From Draconibacterium sp. (GTDB lineage Bacteria; Bacteroidota; Bacteroidia; Bacteroidales; Prolixibacteraceae): a stretch of DNA of 10,518 nucleotides. Every line of letters starts with the position of its first letter. The first letter of the stretch is position 1. Shown piece after piece: positions 1-7,640 of the stretch. A program made the position numbers and the translations under genes. A model generated the notes under the pieces. The model was not told where the DNA came from, did not search any database, and was given only the letters and a program-made list of their open reading frames with translations. The DNA lies in NCBI GenBank assembly GCA_015493625.1, contig WGCT01000228.1:1-10518 (forward strand), given 5' to 3'.

Positions 1-200
1 GATTATGAGTCATCCGTCAGTTGACGGAAACTGAGCAAGCCCGAACGAATTCAAATTTTTGAGTTCAATATTTAACAAGTTAAACGTAACTCTCACTATG
101 AATTTCGGAGTGCAAGTTTACAACTTTCGTTGAATATACACAAACAATATTATTGAAAAGAACGGTTTCGTTAAGCCTTTGTGAAGTAGTATTTGATTTA
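1..200. other. Non-coding left end
   Basis: No convincing gene is seen in the first 413 bases on either strand; only very short open frames occur, such as an 11-codon one near 109. The left end holds a small inverted repeat (13-19 with 22-28, 7 bp, 2-base loop). This overlaps a second possible stem (17-22 with 29-34), so the two cannot form together. No T-run follows, so a terminator for an upstream gene is not supported. The rest of this stretch is A/T-rich and shows nothing recognisable before the promoter region near 200. Confidence 0.6.
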
Positions 201-202
201 AG

Positions 203-232
203 TTTGATTTTCAGCATTTTCAACTAAATTTG
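203..232 (+). promoter_or_regulatory. Bacteroidota-type promoter for the methionine operon
   Basis: TAAATTTG at 225-232 matches the Bacteroidota -7 consensus TAnnTTTG. A TTTG at 203-206 lies 18 bases upstream, close to the usual 19-21 base spacing of the -33 element. Transcription would start near 238-242, about 30 bases before the riboswitch aptamer, which is where a leader promoter is expected. The assignment rests on motif and position only. Confidence 0.55.
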
Positions 233-269
233 CTGCAAGTCAAATATTCCTTCAAAAAAAAGGTATTTG

Positions 270-380
270 ATTATAGAGAAGAGCGGAGAGAGCGGGCTCT
301 ACGAAACTCTGGCAACCATCGGGCTCGTTTATTAACGAATGTGAAAGGTGCCAATACCCGGCCGGAAACGGAATTATAAT
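270..380 (+). promoter_or_regulatory. SAM-I (S-box) riboswitch
   Basis: The leader carries the hallmark S-box segments in order: GGAG at 284-287, a CGAAA loop region at 302-306, GGCAACC at 311-317, and GGTGCCAAT at 348-356. P1 can form between ATTATA 270-275 and TATAAT 375-380. P3 is a hairpin with arms TCGTT/AACGA inside an outer CAT/ATG pairing after GGCAACC. P4 is CCG-GAAA-CGG at 362-371. SAM-I aptamers bind S-adenosylmethionine and usually repress methionine or sulfur-amino-acid genes when SAM is high, which fits the four genes downstream. No terminator stem with a T-run is visible between P1 and the start codon at 414, so control may act on translation initiation or through a structure I cannot resolve by eye. 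Confidence 0.9.
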
Positions 381-413
381 TTAAATGCTGTCACACTTGA
401 AATTCAGTAAAAA

Positions 414-1577
414 ATGACAATAAAAAAAAGTTACGAAGAGATTAACCGGAAATTAAAAGCCGGCAAAGCAGTTGTTTTAACTGCCGAGGAGGTTGCAAAA
501 ATGGCACTCGAAGCAACACCCGAAGAGATTGCTGAGAAAGTAGATGTGGTAACTACTGCAACTTTTGGCGCGATGTGCTCGTCGGGAGCAATTATCAACT
601 TTGGGCATGCAAATCCGCCCATAAGAATGGAGAAAATAAGGTTAAACGGCGTTCCCTGTTACGAGGGGTTGGCTGCTGTCGATTCGTATATTGGCGCAGC
701 TGCCTGCGACCCCGATAACCCTGAATACGGAGGAGCGCATGTTATTCAGGATTTAATCGATGGGAAAGATGTAACCCTAGAAGCGTGGGCAAAAGGAACC
801 GACTGCTATCCGCGAAAACATATTAAAACCACAATTAATATTAATACCATCAACGAGTTTACCATGTTTAACCCACGTAATGCGTACCAAAATTACAATG
901 TGGCGGTAAACACAACAAAAAAGATGGTGCATACTTACATGGGTACTTTGCTTCCAAATTTGCGAATTGCAACCTATTCTACTTCGGGTGAATTGAGCCC
1001 ACTATTAAACGACCCCGAATTCAGAACAATAGGTTTAGGAACACGCATCTTTTTGGGAGGTACACAGGGTTTTGTGGTCTGGCCGGGCACGCAGTTTCAT
1101 ACTACCCGCCCGAAAAACGAACTCGGCATTCCGGTAACCAATGCAGCAACACTTGCTGTTATGGGAAACCTGAAAGAGATGTCGTCGGAATACCTGCACG
1201 CTGCCTATTTCGATAAATACGGGGTGAGTTTGTTTGTTGGCATTGGAATTCCAATTCCGGTTTTAGATGTTGATATTGCAAAACGTGTATCGGTAAACAA
1301 TAGTCAGATTGAAACTTCAGTTCTCGATTACGGAACTGTGGGAGCACCAAAATTGGGGCAGGTAAATTATGCCGAGTTGCAGTCGGGTACAATTCAGGTA
1401 AAAGGCAAAAAAATTAGAACGGCTCCGGTTTCGAGTATTGCCAAAGCCCGAAAAATAGCCGGCGAATTAAAAAACTGGTTGCAAAATGGCGAGTTCGAAA
1501 TTAGTAAGCCGGTGCAAATGTTCCCGAAAAACACATCGTTAAACAGCTTAGCAGAAACGGAGGCCGACAATGATTAA
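414..1577 (+). CDS. Homocysteine biosynthesis protein, COG1900/DUF39 family
   Basis: This 387-residue cytoplasmic protein belongs to the DUF39/COG1900 family. Its methanogen member (MA1821 of Methanosarcina acetivorans) is needed to make homocysteine from aspartate semialdehyde and sulfide. Family features visible are the N-terminal TTATFGAMCSSGA segment (47-59), the glycine-rich 'IGLGTRIFLGGTQGFVVWPG' stretch in the middle, and cysteines at 55, 82, 98 and 131. From memory, Cys54 and Cys131 of MA1821 are the functional, persulfide-forming cysteines; Cys55 and Cys131 here sit at nearly the same positions. The C-terminal CBS pair of MA1821-type proteins is absent, so this is the short form. The ATG has no Shine-Dalgarno, as is usual in Bacteroidota. 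It is first in the operon, directly behind the SAM-I riboswitch, and overlaps the next gene by 8 bases. Family assignment is firm; the exact reaction is inferred. Confidence 0.87.
   Translation: MTIKKSYEEINRKLKAGKAVVLTAEEVAKMALEATPEEIAEKVDVVTTATFGAMCSSGAIINFGHANPPIRMEKIRLNGVPCYEGLAAVDSYIGAAACDPDNPEYGGAHVIQDLIDGKDVTLEAWAKGTDCYPRKHIKTTININTINEFTMFNPRNAYQNYNVAVNTTKKMVHTYMGTLLPNLRIATYSTSGELSPLLNDPEFRTIGLGTRIFLGGTQGFVVWPGTQFHTTRPKNELGIPVTNAATLAVMGNLKEMSSEYLHAAYFDKYGVSLFVGIGIPIPVLDVDIAKRVSVNNSQIETSVLDYGTVGAPKLGQVNYAELQSGTIQVKGKKIRTAPVSSIAKARKIAGELKNWLQNGEFEISKPVQMFPKNTSLNSLAETEADND
1559..1563 (+). promoter_or_regulatory. Shine-Dalgarno site inside the upstream gene
   Basis: GGAGG sits 6 bases before the ATG at 1570, within the last codons of the DUF39 gene. 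Most starts in this window lack such a site, so it supports the overlapping start of the ferredoxin gene. Confidence 0.6.
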
Positions 1578-1980
1578 AAAAAGATATGTATTAAATTTCC
1601 CTACTCAGAGTGGCGATAAAGCGTTTACTTACCACCTTGTTAAAGATTACGATATTCGTATAAATATTCTGAAAGCCGAAGTTTATCCCGGGAAAAAGGG
1701 GAGTCTTTTGCTCGAACTTCATGGGAAAAAGGAGAACATTGAAAAAGGGGTTGAATACCTGCAGAACCATGGCATTACGTGCGAGTCGTTGGATAAAGCA
1801 ATTCATCTCGATGCGGAACATTGTATCGATTGCGGGAATTGTACAGCAGTCTGTTTTGCCGGTTCGTTAACCATGGATAAAGAGACTTGGAAACTCGATT
1901 TCGACAAAGATAAATGTGTGGTTTGTGAACTATGTATTCCGGCCTGCCCATTAAATCTGTTTCGTATCGACTTTCGTTAA
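1570..1980 (+). CDS. NIL-domain dicluster ferredoxin, homocysteine synthesis partner
   Basis: The 136-residue protein has an N-terminal NIL domain (about 3-75; small alpha/beta fold also found at the C-terminus of methionine ABC-transporter ATPases). A two-cluster ferredoxin domain follows (about 78-135). Cluster cysteines are C85, C88, C91, C95 and C116, C119, C122, C126, both CxxCxxCxxxC; the second is followed by the usual proline, the first by phenylalanine. This layout matches MA1822, the ferredoxin that works with the DUF39 protein in sulfide-dependent homocysteine synthesis, probably supplying electrons for reduction of a thio-intermediate or persulfide (inference). The ATG lies inside the end of the upstream gene and has a good Shine-Dalgarno (GGAGG 1559-1563, 6-base spacer), pointing to translational coupling and matched dosage. 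An oxygen-sensitive, cytoplasmic role is expected. Confidence 0.87.
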   Translation: MIKKRYVLNFPTQSGDKAFTYHLVKDYDIRINILKAEVYPGKKGSLLLELHGKKENIEKGVEYLQNHGITCESLDKAIHLDAEHCIDCGNCTAVCFAGSLTMDKETWKLDFDKDKCVVCELCIPACPLNLFRIDFR

Positions 1981-1989
1981 TTGCTTAAA

Positions 1990-2742
1990 ATGAAGCTGTT
2001 CGAAGAGAGAACATATCGTACGCAATTTAATACCGAAAGATTTACCGGTTTCGAAATCAGTTACCTCGAAACCGATTTATGGATTGGTGTGAATCCCGGG
2101 GCTTTTCAACTCGAAATGAAAAACGTTGCTTTTGCAAAAATTAAAAGTTTGCGCTATAAATTCGATGAATACATTCAACTGGAGCCTTTTTTTAAAAAGA
2201 GTTTAAAACCATTTCACCCAACCGGAATTGCACCGGCAGAAGCTGTTGAAATGGCGGTGGCAGCCGAAAAAGCAGGAATTGGCCCAATGTCGGCAGTAGC
2301 AGGATTGTTTGCCCGCGAGGTGGGAGAGGAGATTTTAAAGAACTTTTCGGTTGAGGAGTTAATTGTAGAGAATGGTGGCGACATTTACGTTCTTTTAAAA
2401 AGCGAATTAACACTCTCGGTTTTTGCCGGCGACTCAATTTTGTCGGAACGAATAGGTTTGGTCATTCCGTCTGAAAAACAAAAACTCGGTATCTGCACCT
2501 CGGCCGGAACAGTTGGCCCGTCGTTAAGTTACGGAAAAGCCGATGCCGTTGTTGTAATTTGTGAAGATGTGTTACTTGCCGATGCATTTGCAACTGCCTT
2601 CGGAAATAAAGTAAAATCGGCTGCCGATGTTGAAAAAGTAATTAAATACTCGGAGAAATATCCGGAAATACTTTCGCTTTTAATTATTTGCGAAGATAAA
2701 ATCGGAATTCGGGGAGATTATGAAATGAGAGTGTTGAAGTAA
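1990..2742 (+). CDS. UPF0280 (COG2122) ApbE-like protein
   Basis: About 250 residues, of the UPF0280/COG2122 family, which is related to the flavin transferase ApbE. Visible marks, numbered from ATG 1990, are GPMSAVAG (98-105), ENGGDIY (127-133, like the NGGDI motif of ApbE), and a glycine/serine-rich 'GICTSAGTVGPSLSYGKADA' region (about 167-186) followed by ADAFATAFGN. No signal peptide is present, unlike exported ApbE, so it should act in the cytoplasm. The methanogen member MA1715 has been genetically tied to homocysteine synthesis alongside the DUF39 and NIL-ferredoxin proteins, apparently under low sulfide (from memory), but its biochemical job is unknown. A flavin-handling or sulfur-relay role is possible. 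The frame also opens at TTG 1981, directly after the previous stop; ATG 1990 is preferred because MKLFEERTYR is a typical family start. The gap to the ferredoxin gene is 9 bases. Confidence 0.83.
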   Translation: MKLFEERTYRTQFNTERFTGFEISYLETDLWIGVNPGAFQLEMKNVAFAKIKSLRYKFDEYIQLEPFFKKSLKPFHPTGIAPAEAVEMAVAAEKAGIGPMSAVAGLFAREVGEEILKNFSVEELIVENGGDIYVLLKSELTLSVFAGDSILSERIGLVIPSEKQKLGICTSAGTVGPSLSYGKADAVVVICEDVLLADAFATAFGNKVKSAADVEKVIKYSEKYPEILSLLIICEDKIGIRGDYEMRVLK

Positions 2743-2752
2743 AAATAAAACA

Positions 2753-2805
2753 AATACAAAGATACTTAGAGAAATATAAAATTCGTGTCTTGGTGGCTTT
2801 GTGTT
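2753..2805. repeat. Imperfect inverted repeat (CACAAAGA...-type dyad)
   Basis: Left arm 2753-2772 can pair with right arm 2786-2805. There are nine pairs from 2753-2761 (one G:T), one mismatch, four pairs, one mismatch, then three more. The right arm (TTCGTGTCTTGGTGGCTTTG) resembles the 'CACAAAGACACTAAGACACGAA' dyads scattered between genes in many bacterial genomes, recognised here from memory. It fills the spacer between the UPF0280 gene and metH. It could be a decayed dispersed repeat, or an RNA hairpin that tunes read-through or protects the message. No T-run follows, so it is not a standard terminator. Confidence 0.6.
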
Positions 2806-2816
2806 AAAGAGATAAA

Positions 2817-5800
2817 ATGACAATAAAAAAGAATATAAAAGAAGAACTTAAAACCCGGGTACTGGTAATGGACGGGGCAATGGGATCGTTAATTCAGGAA
2901 TATAAATTAACAGAAAAGAAATTCAGGGGCAGGCGATTAAAAGATTTTCCGCACGACCAAAAAGGGAATAACGATATCTTATCGATTACGCATCCCGAAA
3001 TTATTTCTGAAATTCACACGAAATACCTCGAAGCCGGAGCCGATATTTTATTAACAAACACGTTTAATGCTACGCGTATTTCGCAGGCTGATTATGGTAC
3101 CGAAGAGTTTGTTTATGAGATGAATAAAGCCTCGGCAGAAATAGCCAAAGAGGTTGCCGATAAATTTACAGCACAAGATAATGCAAAACCACGTTTTGTT
3201 GCCGGCTCGCTAGGGCCCACAAACAAAACACTCTCGCTTTCGCCCGATGTTAACGACCCCGGTTATCGGGCCGTAACTTTCGATGAAGTGAAAGATGCGT
3301 ATCGCGAGCAAGTTGAAGGCCTTATCGATGGCGGAGTTGACCTGTTTATTGTTGAAACAATTTTCGACACATTGAATGGGAAAGCTGCTATTTACGCCAT
3401 TGAAGAGGCACTCGAGAAAAGCGGAATTAATTTGCCATTAATGGTTTCCGGAACCATTACCGATGCAAGTGGGCGGACTTTATCGGGGCAAACACTTGAA
3501 GCATTTATTAACTCGGTTTCGCATATCGAGCTTTTAAGTATTGGGTTAAATTGCTCGCTTGGAGCGTCTGATTTGCGCCCCTACGTAAAAGAATTGTCGA
3601 AAAAAGCCCCGTTTCATATCAGTGCGCATCCAAATGCCGGGTTGCCAAATCAGTTTGGCGAATACGACGAAACTCCCGAAATAATGTCGGAATACATTAA
3701 AGATTATCTCGACAATAGTTTTGTAAATATAATTGGGGGCTGCTGCGGAACCACTCCTGCCCATATTCGTGCATTTGCCGAAGCTGCAAAAATGGCAAGT
3801 CCTCATCAAATAAAAGAGTCCGATTTAAACACAAAACTTAGTGGATTAGAGCCTGTTACAATAACGGAGAATACAAATTTTCTGAATATTGGAGAGCGTT
3901 GCAATGTTGCAGGCTCGCGAAAATTTGCACGGTTAATACGCGAAGAGAAGTACGAGGAAGCACTTTCGGTTGCCCGTGCGCAGGTCGAAAACGGGGCGCA
4001 GGTTATCGACGTAAATCTCGACGATGCCATGCTTGATGCCGAAAAAGAGATGGTTCATTTTCTGAATCTGATGATGGCAGAACCCGACATTGCAAAACTG
4101 CCTGTAATGATTGACTCGTCGAAATGGGCGGTTATTAAAGCAGGACTAAAATGTTTACAAGGAAAAGCAATTGTTAACTCGATTAGTTTAAAAGAGGGTG
4201 AAGAAGTTTTTATTGATCATGCAAAAGAGATTAAACGTTTTGGCGCAGCGGTAGTTGTTATGGCTTTCGACGAGAAAGGACAGGCCGACAGTTTAGAACG
4301 ACGAAAAGAGATTTGCAGCCGGGCATATAAAATCTTAACCGGGCAGGTGAATTTCCCTCCGCAAGATATTATTTTCGACCCGAATGTGTTAACAATTGGG
4401 ACAGGAATAGAAGAGCACAACAATTATGCGGTCGATTTTATTAATTCGGTAAAATGGATAAAAGAGAATTTGCCGCACGCAAAAACAAGTGGAGGAATCA
4501 GTAATGTATCGTTTTCGTTTCGAGGGAATAATGTTGTGCGCGAAGCGATGCACTCGGTTTTTCTTTTTCATGCAATACATGCCGGCCTCGATATGGGAAT
4601 TGTAAATCCCGGGATGTTGCAGATTTACGATGAAATTCCAAAAGATTTACTCGAAAAAGTTGAAGACCTCGTTTTAAATCGCCGTAACGATGCAACAGAA
4701 CGATTACTCGATTTTGCCGAGAACATTACCTCTTTGGGAATGGAGGAGACGAAAAAAGATGTCTGGCGCGAACTTCCGCTTGAGAAACGAATTGAACATG
4801 CACTTGTAAAAGGATTCCCCGAATTTGTTGATGAAGATATGGCAGAGGCTATTAAAAAATATCAGCCAACATTGAATATTATTGAGGGCCCGTTAATGGC
4901 CGGTATGAATGTGGTGGGAGAGCTGTTTGGCGCAGGGAAAATGTTCTTGCCACAGGTAATAAAATCGGCCAGGGTAATGAAAAAAGCAGTGGCTATTTTA
5001 CTGCCGTATATAGAAGCCGACAAAGCAAAATACAATACATCGTCGACACAAAAAAAGGTTTTGCTGGCAACAGTAAAAGGCGACGTGCACGACATTGGGA
5101 AAAACATTGTTGGCGTAGTTTTGAGTTGTAACAACTACGAAATTATCGATTTGGGGGTAATGGTTCCTACCGAAAAAATTATCGATACAGCAATAAAAGA
5201 GAAAGTTGATGTAATTGGACTTAGCGGGTTAATTACTCCCTCGCTCGAGATGATGGTTGAAATTGCCAAAGAGATGGAGCGCAGAAAACTAAATATACCA
5301 ATATTGATTGGCGGGGCAACCACATCAAAAATTCATACTGCCGTAAAAGTTGAACCGGTTTACTCGAATACTGTTATGCACGTAAAAGATGCGTCGTTGG
5401 CGGTAAATGTGGTGGCAAATCTTATTGCCAACGATAATGAATTTATCGATTCGGTAAAAAAAGATTATTCCGAAATACGCAAGTTTCAGGGTAAACGCAA
5501 GCCCAAAAAGTATTTAACGTTAGAGCAGGCACGGCAAAATAAATTTAAAATCGATTGGGAAAAGTCACAAGTTTATAAACCAAATTTTACAGGAGTGAAA
5601 CGGTTTATCGATTTTCCGCTCGAGGAGATTCGAAACTATATAGATTGGACATTTTTGTTTATTACCTGGGGATTGCGCGGACACTATCCACAAATTCTTG
5701 CCGATGAGAAGCAGGGCGAAGAAGCACGGAAACTTTTTGCTGAAGCGAATGAATTCTTGGACGAGATTATTGAGAAAAAGATGGTGCAGGCAAATGGCGT

Positions 5801-6485
5801 TTTTGGTATTTGGCCTGCAAATTCCGATGGCGACGACATTGTTTTATACAACTCCCATTTACGAGAAAAAGAGATTGGCCGGTTTTATCATATCAGGCAA
5901 CAGGAGAAGAAAAAAGAGGGTCTGCCCAATTATTGCCTGTCCGATTTTGTGGCACCAAAAGAGTCGGGGAGGAGTGACTATTGCGGAGCGTTTGCCGTAA
6001 CAGCCGGAATTGGAATTGAGAAGTGGAAAGAGAAATTCAGGGCAGAACACAACGACTATAAAGCAATTTTGTTAGAGTCGCTTGCCGATAGACTAAGCGA
6101 AGCTTTTGCCGAGTTACTCCATTTTGAGGTTCGTAAAAATTTTTGGGGATATGTTCCCGATGAAAATCTCTCGCTCGAACAGATGTTAAAAGTTAAATAC
6201 CAGGGAATAAGGCCTGCGCTGGGTTATCCGGCCTGTCCCGAACATTCAGAGAAACAAGGTGTTTTCGACCTGTTAAATGCACCCGAAATAGGAATAACAT
6301 TAACCGAGCATTTTGCAATGTATCCAAATGCTTCGGTTTCGGGGCAGTACTTTGTACACCCCGAGTCGCGTTATTTTGGAGTAGAAAAAATAGGAAAAGA
6401 CCAAGTTGAAGATTATGCCAACCGAAAAGGGAAACCGGTTAGTTTTATAGAGAAATTTTTACCTGCTAATTTGAATTACAAATAA
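2817..6485 (+). CDS. metH: Cobalamin-dependent methionine synthase
   Basis: At 1222 residues (E. coli MetH about 1227) all modules are present in order. The homocysteine domain (1-325) has zinc ligands C246, C309 and C310. The methyltetrahydrofolate (pterin) domain spans about 350-620 and starts near [11 protein letters not shown] (357-367). The cobalamin cap spans about 650-740. The B12-binding domain has DVHDIG at 756-761, where His758 is the lower axial ligand. The C-terminal AdoMet reactivation domain spans about 900-1222, with D943, R1132 in [10 protein letters not shown], and Y1186 in HPESRYFGV at the places of the E. coli SAM-binding residues. It transfers a methyl group from methyl-THF to homocysteine in the cytoplasm. 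It lies 74 bases after the UPF0280 gene with no obvious promoter of its own, so it probably shares the riboswitch-controlled transcript. The ATG has no Shine-Dalgarno. No frameshift or missing key residue is seen. Confidence 0.97.
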   Translation: MTIKKNIKEELKTRVLVMDGAMGSLIQEYKLTEKKFRGRRLKDFPHDQKGNNDILSITHPEIISEIHTKYLEAGADILLTNTFNATRISQADYGTEEFVYEMNKASAEIAKEVADKFTAQDNAKPRFVAGSLGPTNKTLSLSPDVNDPGYRAVTFDEVKDAYREQVEGLIDGGVDLFIVETIFDTLNGKAAIYAIEEALEKSGINLPLMVSGTITDASGRTLSGQTLEAFINSVSHIELLSIGLNCSLGASDLRPYVKELSKKAPFHISAHPNAGLPNQFGEYDETPEIMSEYIKDYLDNSFVNIIGGCCGTTPAHIRAFAEAAKMASPHQIKESDLNTKLSGLEPVTITENTNFLNIGERCNVAGSRKFARLIREEKYEEALSVARAQVENGAQVIDVNLDDAMLDAEKEMVHFLNLMMAEPDIAKLPVMIDSSKWAVIKAGLKCLQGKAIVNSISLKEGEEVFIDHAKEIKRFGAAVVVMAFDEKGQADSLERRKEICSRAYKILTGQVNFPPQDIIFDPNVLTIGTGIEEHNNYAVDFINSVKWIKENLPHAKTSGGISNVSFSFRGNNVVREAMHSVFLFHAIHAGLDMGIVNPGMLQIYDEIPKDLLEKVEDLVLNRRNDATERLLDFAENITSLGMEETKKDVWRELPLEKRIEHALVKGFPEFVDEDMAEAIKKYQPTLNIIEGPLMAGMNVVGELFGAGKMFLPQVIKSARVMKKAVAILLPYIEADKAKYNTSSTQKKVLLATVKGDVHDIGKNIVGVVLSCNNYEIIDLGVMVPTEKIIDTAIKEKVDVIGLSGLITPSLEMMVEIAKEMERRKLNIPILIGGATTSKIHTAVKVEPVYSNTVMHVKDASLAVNVVANLIANDNEFIDSVKKDYSEIRKFQGKRKPKKYLTLEQARQNKFKIDWEKSQVYKPNFTGVKRFIDFPLEEIRNYIDWTFLFITWGLRGHYPQILADEKQGEEARKLFAEANEFLDEIIEKKMVQANGVFGIWPANSDGDDIVLYNSHLREKEIGRFYHIRQQEKKKEGLPNYCLSDFVAPKESGRSDYCGAFAVTAGIGIEKWKEKFRAEHNDYKAILLESLADRLSEAFAELLHFEVRKNFWGYVPDENLSLEQMLKVKYQGIRPALGYPACPEHSEKQGVFDLLNAPEIGITLTEHFAMYPNASVSGQYFVHPESRYFGVEKIGKDQVEDYANRKGKPVSFIEKFLPANLNYK

Positions 6486-6530
6486 ACTATCCTCCGATAA
6501 AAAATAGAACTTTTTATCGGAAGATAGTTT
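6484..6530. terminator. Strong hairpin between convergent genes, probable bidirectional terminator
   Basis: Arms 6484-6503 and 6511-6530 pair over 20 bp with a single mismatch (C6492/A6522) and a 7-base loop. The stem starts within the metH stop codon and ends 25 bases before the stop of the minus-strand gene. The A-rich left and T-rich right parts of the stem give U-rich tracts on the minus-strand and plus-strand transcripts, though no separate long U-tail follows on the plus strand. Position between converging genes supports termination in both directions. Confidence 0.75.
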
Positions 6531-6555
6531 AAAAAACGTGTTCAACCAGAAACAT

Positions 6556-7635
6556 CTATTTCACCGAAATTTTTTTTAATGTTTTTAATACACCGTCATC
6601 AATTTTTCCAAATAGCGAGATTCCCGATGCTCCATTTTCAAGTGCCAGTTTTATTCCCGTTTCCAGCTCTTCCGGCGATTTAAAGTTGGGGATAAACAGT
6701 CCGGCATAAAGAGGAAAACGTTCGTTTAAAAAGTGAATTCCCTCTTTTACAGCATCGCCAATCCAACTAACCTGCTCGTTGTAAAAACCGTGGTAAATCA
6801 TTGGGCACACCCCGTCGATATTCCAGTTTGTCCAATCTTGCCGTACAATACGGCGGGCAATTTCGGGCGTTGGAAAAACAGCGGCAGTTACCGGTTTTTT
6901 ATACTTGTGTGCTACTTCGGCAAGCGAGTTTACAACATTGTTAATTTGGTTGTATCGGAACGTTCGCCACGATGGAATTTGGTCGGGGAATTCCATTTCA
7001 AGTGGGTCGACACCGGTTTTTTCTTTGTACTTTGACCGGCAGGTTTCGCAGTAGCAAAAATCGTACTCGGGTAATTCGCTATTTTGTTCAATACCATAAT
7101 TTTCCCATAAAGTAACGGGTAAAATTACATCGGAATAACGAATATAATCGAGATGAATTCCATCGACATAATCTTTTTTCAATATTGAATTAACCTCGTT
7201 TTTCAGGTAATCTAAAACGGCTGGTTTCGAAGGGCAGAGCCAGCGATAGTAGTTTACATACGGGGGTTTGTCGGAACAAGAATCTCCGTTTCTGTTTACG
7301 GCATAATAATCGGGATGATTTTTTAAAAGTGTCTCTTCGCCACGGTTCATAGTCCACATCCAGCGGTGTGTTTCCAGCCCCTCTTTTTTTGCTATCCGGA
7401 AGTGGCGTTCGCTATCTTCCTCGAAAAACATCCCTTTTATTCCGGCATCGGAATACCTTTTATATTTAGTATGCAAATCTGCATCGCTCTCTTTTTTATT
7501 CGGACTCTCCCATGCCCAGTGTTTTGGGCCGGCATGTTTTTTCTTTTTCCTTTTTCCGCCGGCAGTAGCACTGCCCATTACTGTTAACCCCATTCCGGCC
7601 AACACCGAAGATTTAATAAATTCACGTTTATTCAT
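6556..7635 (-). CDS. Exported TIM-barrel protein, DUF187/GHL10-like putative glycoside hydrolase
   Basis: This 359-residue protein begins MNKREFIKSSVLAG, a Tat-like signal with KR in place of RR, then a hydrophobic stretch and a possible cleavage site after SATA (22-25), followed by a lysine-rich linker. The body (about 37-355) looks like the glycosidase-like TIM barrels of the DUF187/GHL10 group. YVDGIHLDYIRYSD (156-169) matches the strand that carries the acidic residue in these proteins (D163 a candidate). CYCETCRSKYKEKTG (194-208) matches their typical cysteine-containing segment, and WNIDGVCPMIYHGFY (271-285) is another barrel strand. Substrate and activity are unknown; hydrolysis of a glycan outside the cytoplasm is an inference. 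It starts 5 bases after the CBM9-like gene, so the two are surely co-transcribed. Members of this group are often annotated only as family-10-like or hypothetical. Confidence 0.7.
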   Translation of the reverse strand: MNKREFIKSSVLAGMGLTVMGSATAGGKRKKKKHAGPKHWAWESPNKKESDADLHTKYKRYSDAGIKGMFFEEDSERHFRIAKKEGLETHRWMWTMNRGEETLLKNHPDYYAVNRNGDSCSDKPPYVNYYRWLCPSKPAVLDYLKNEVNSILKKDYVDGIHLDYIRYSDVILPVTLWENYGIEQNSELPEYDFCYCETCRSKYKEKTGVDPLEMEFPDQIPSWRTFRYNQINNVVNSLAEVAHKYKKPVTAAVFPTPEIARRIVRQDWTNWNIDGVCPMIYHGFYNEQVSWIGDAVKEGIHFLNERFPLYAGLFIPNFKSPEELETGIKLALENGASGISLFGKIDDGVLKTLKKISVK

Positions 7636-7640
7636 TTTAT

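Noticed and set aside
1981..1989. TTG at 1981 as start of the UPF0280 protein
   Set aside because: ATG 1990 gives the typical family N-terminus and a normal 9-base gap; the TTG adds only three residues.
5698..6000. A 100-codon plus-strand open frame inside metH
   Set aside because: It lies in another frame wholly within the conserved AdoMet domain of MetH, and its protein resembles nothing known.
6733..7035. A 100-codon plus-strand open frame opposite the TIM-barrel gene
   Set aside because: It is the complement of a well-supported gene and shows no domain or start signal.
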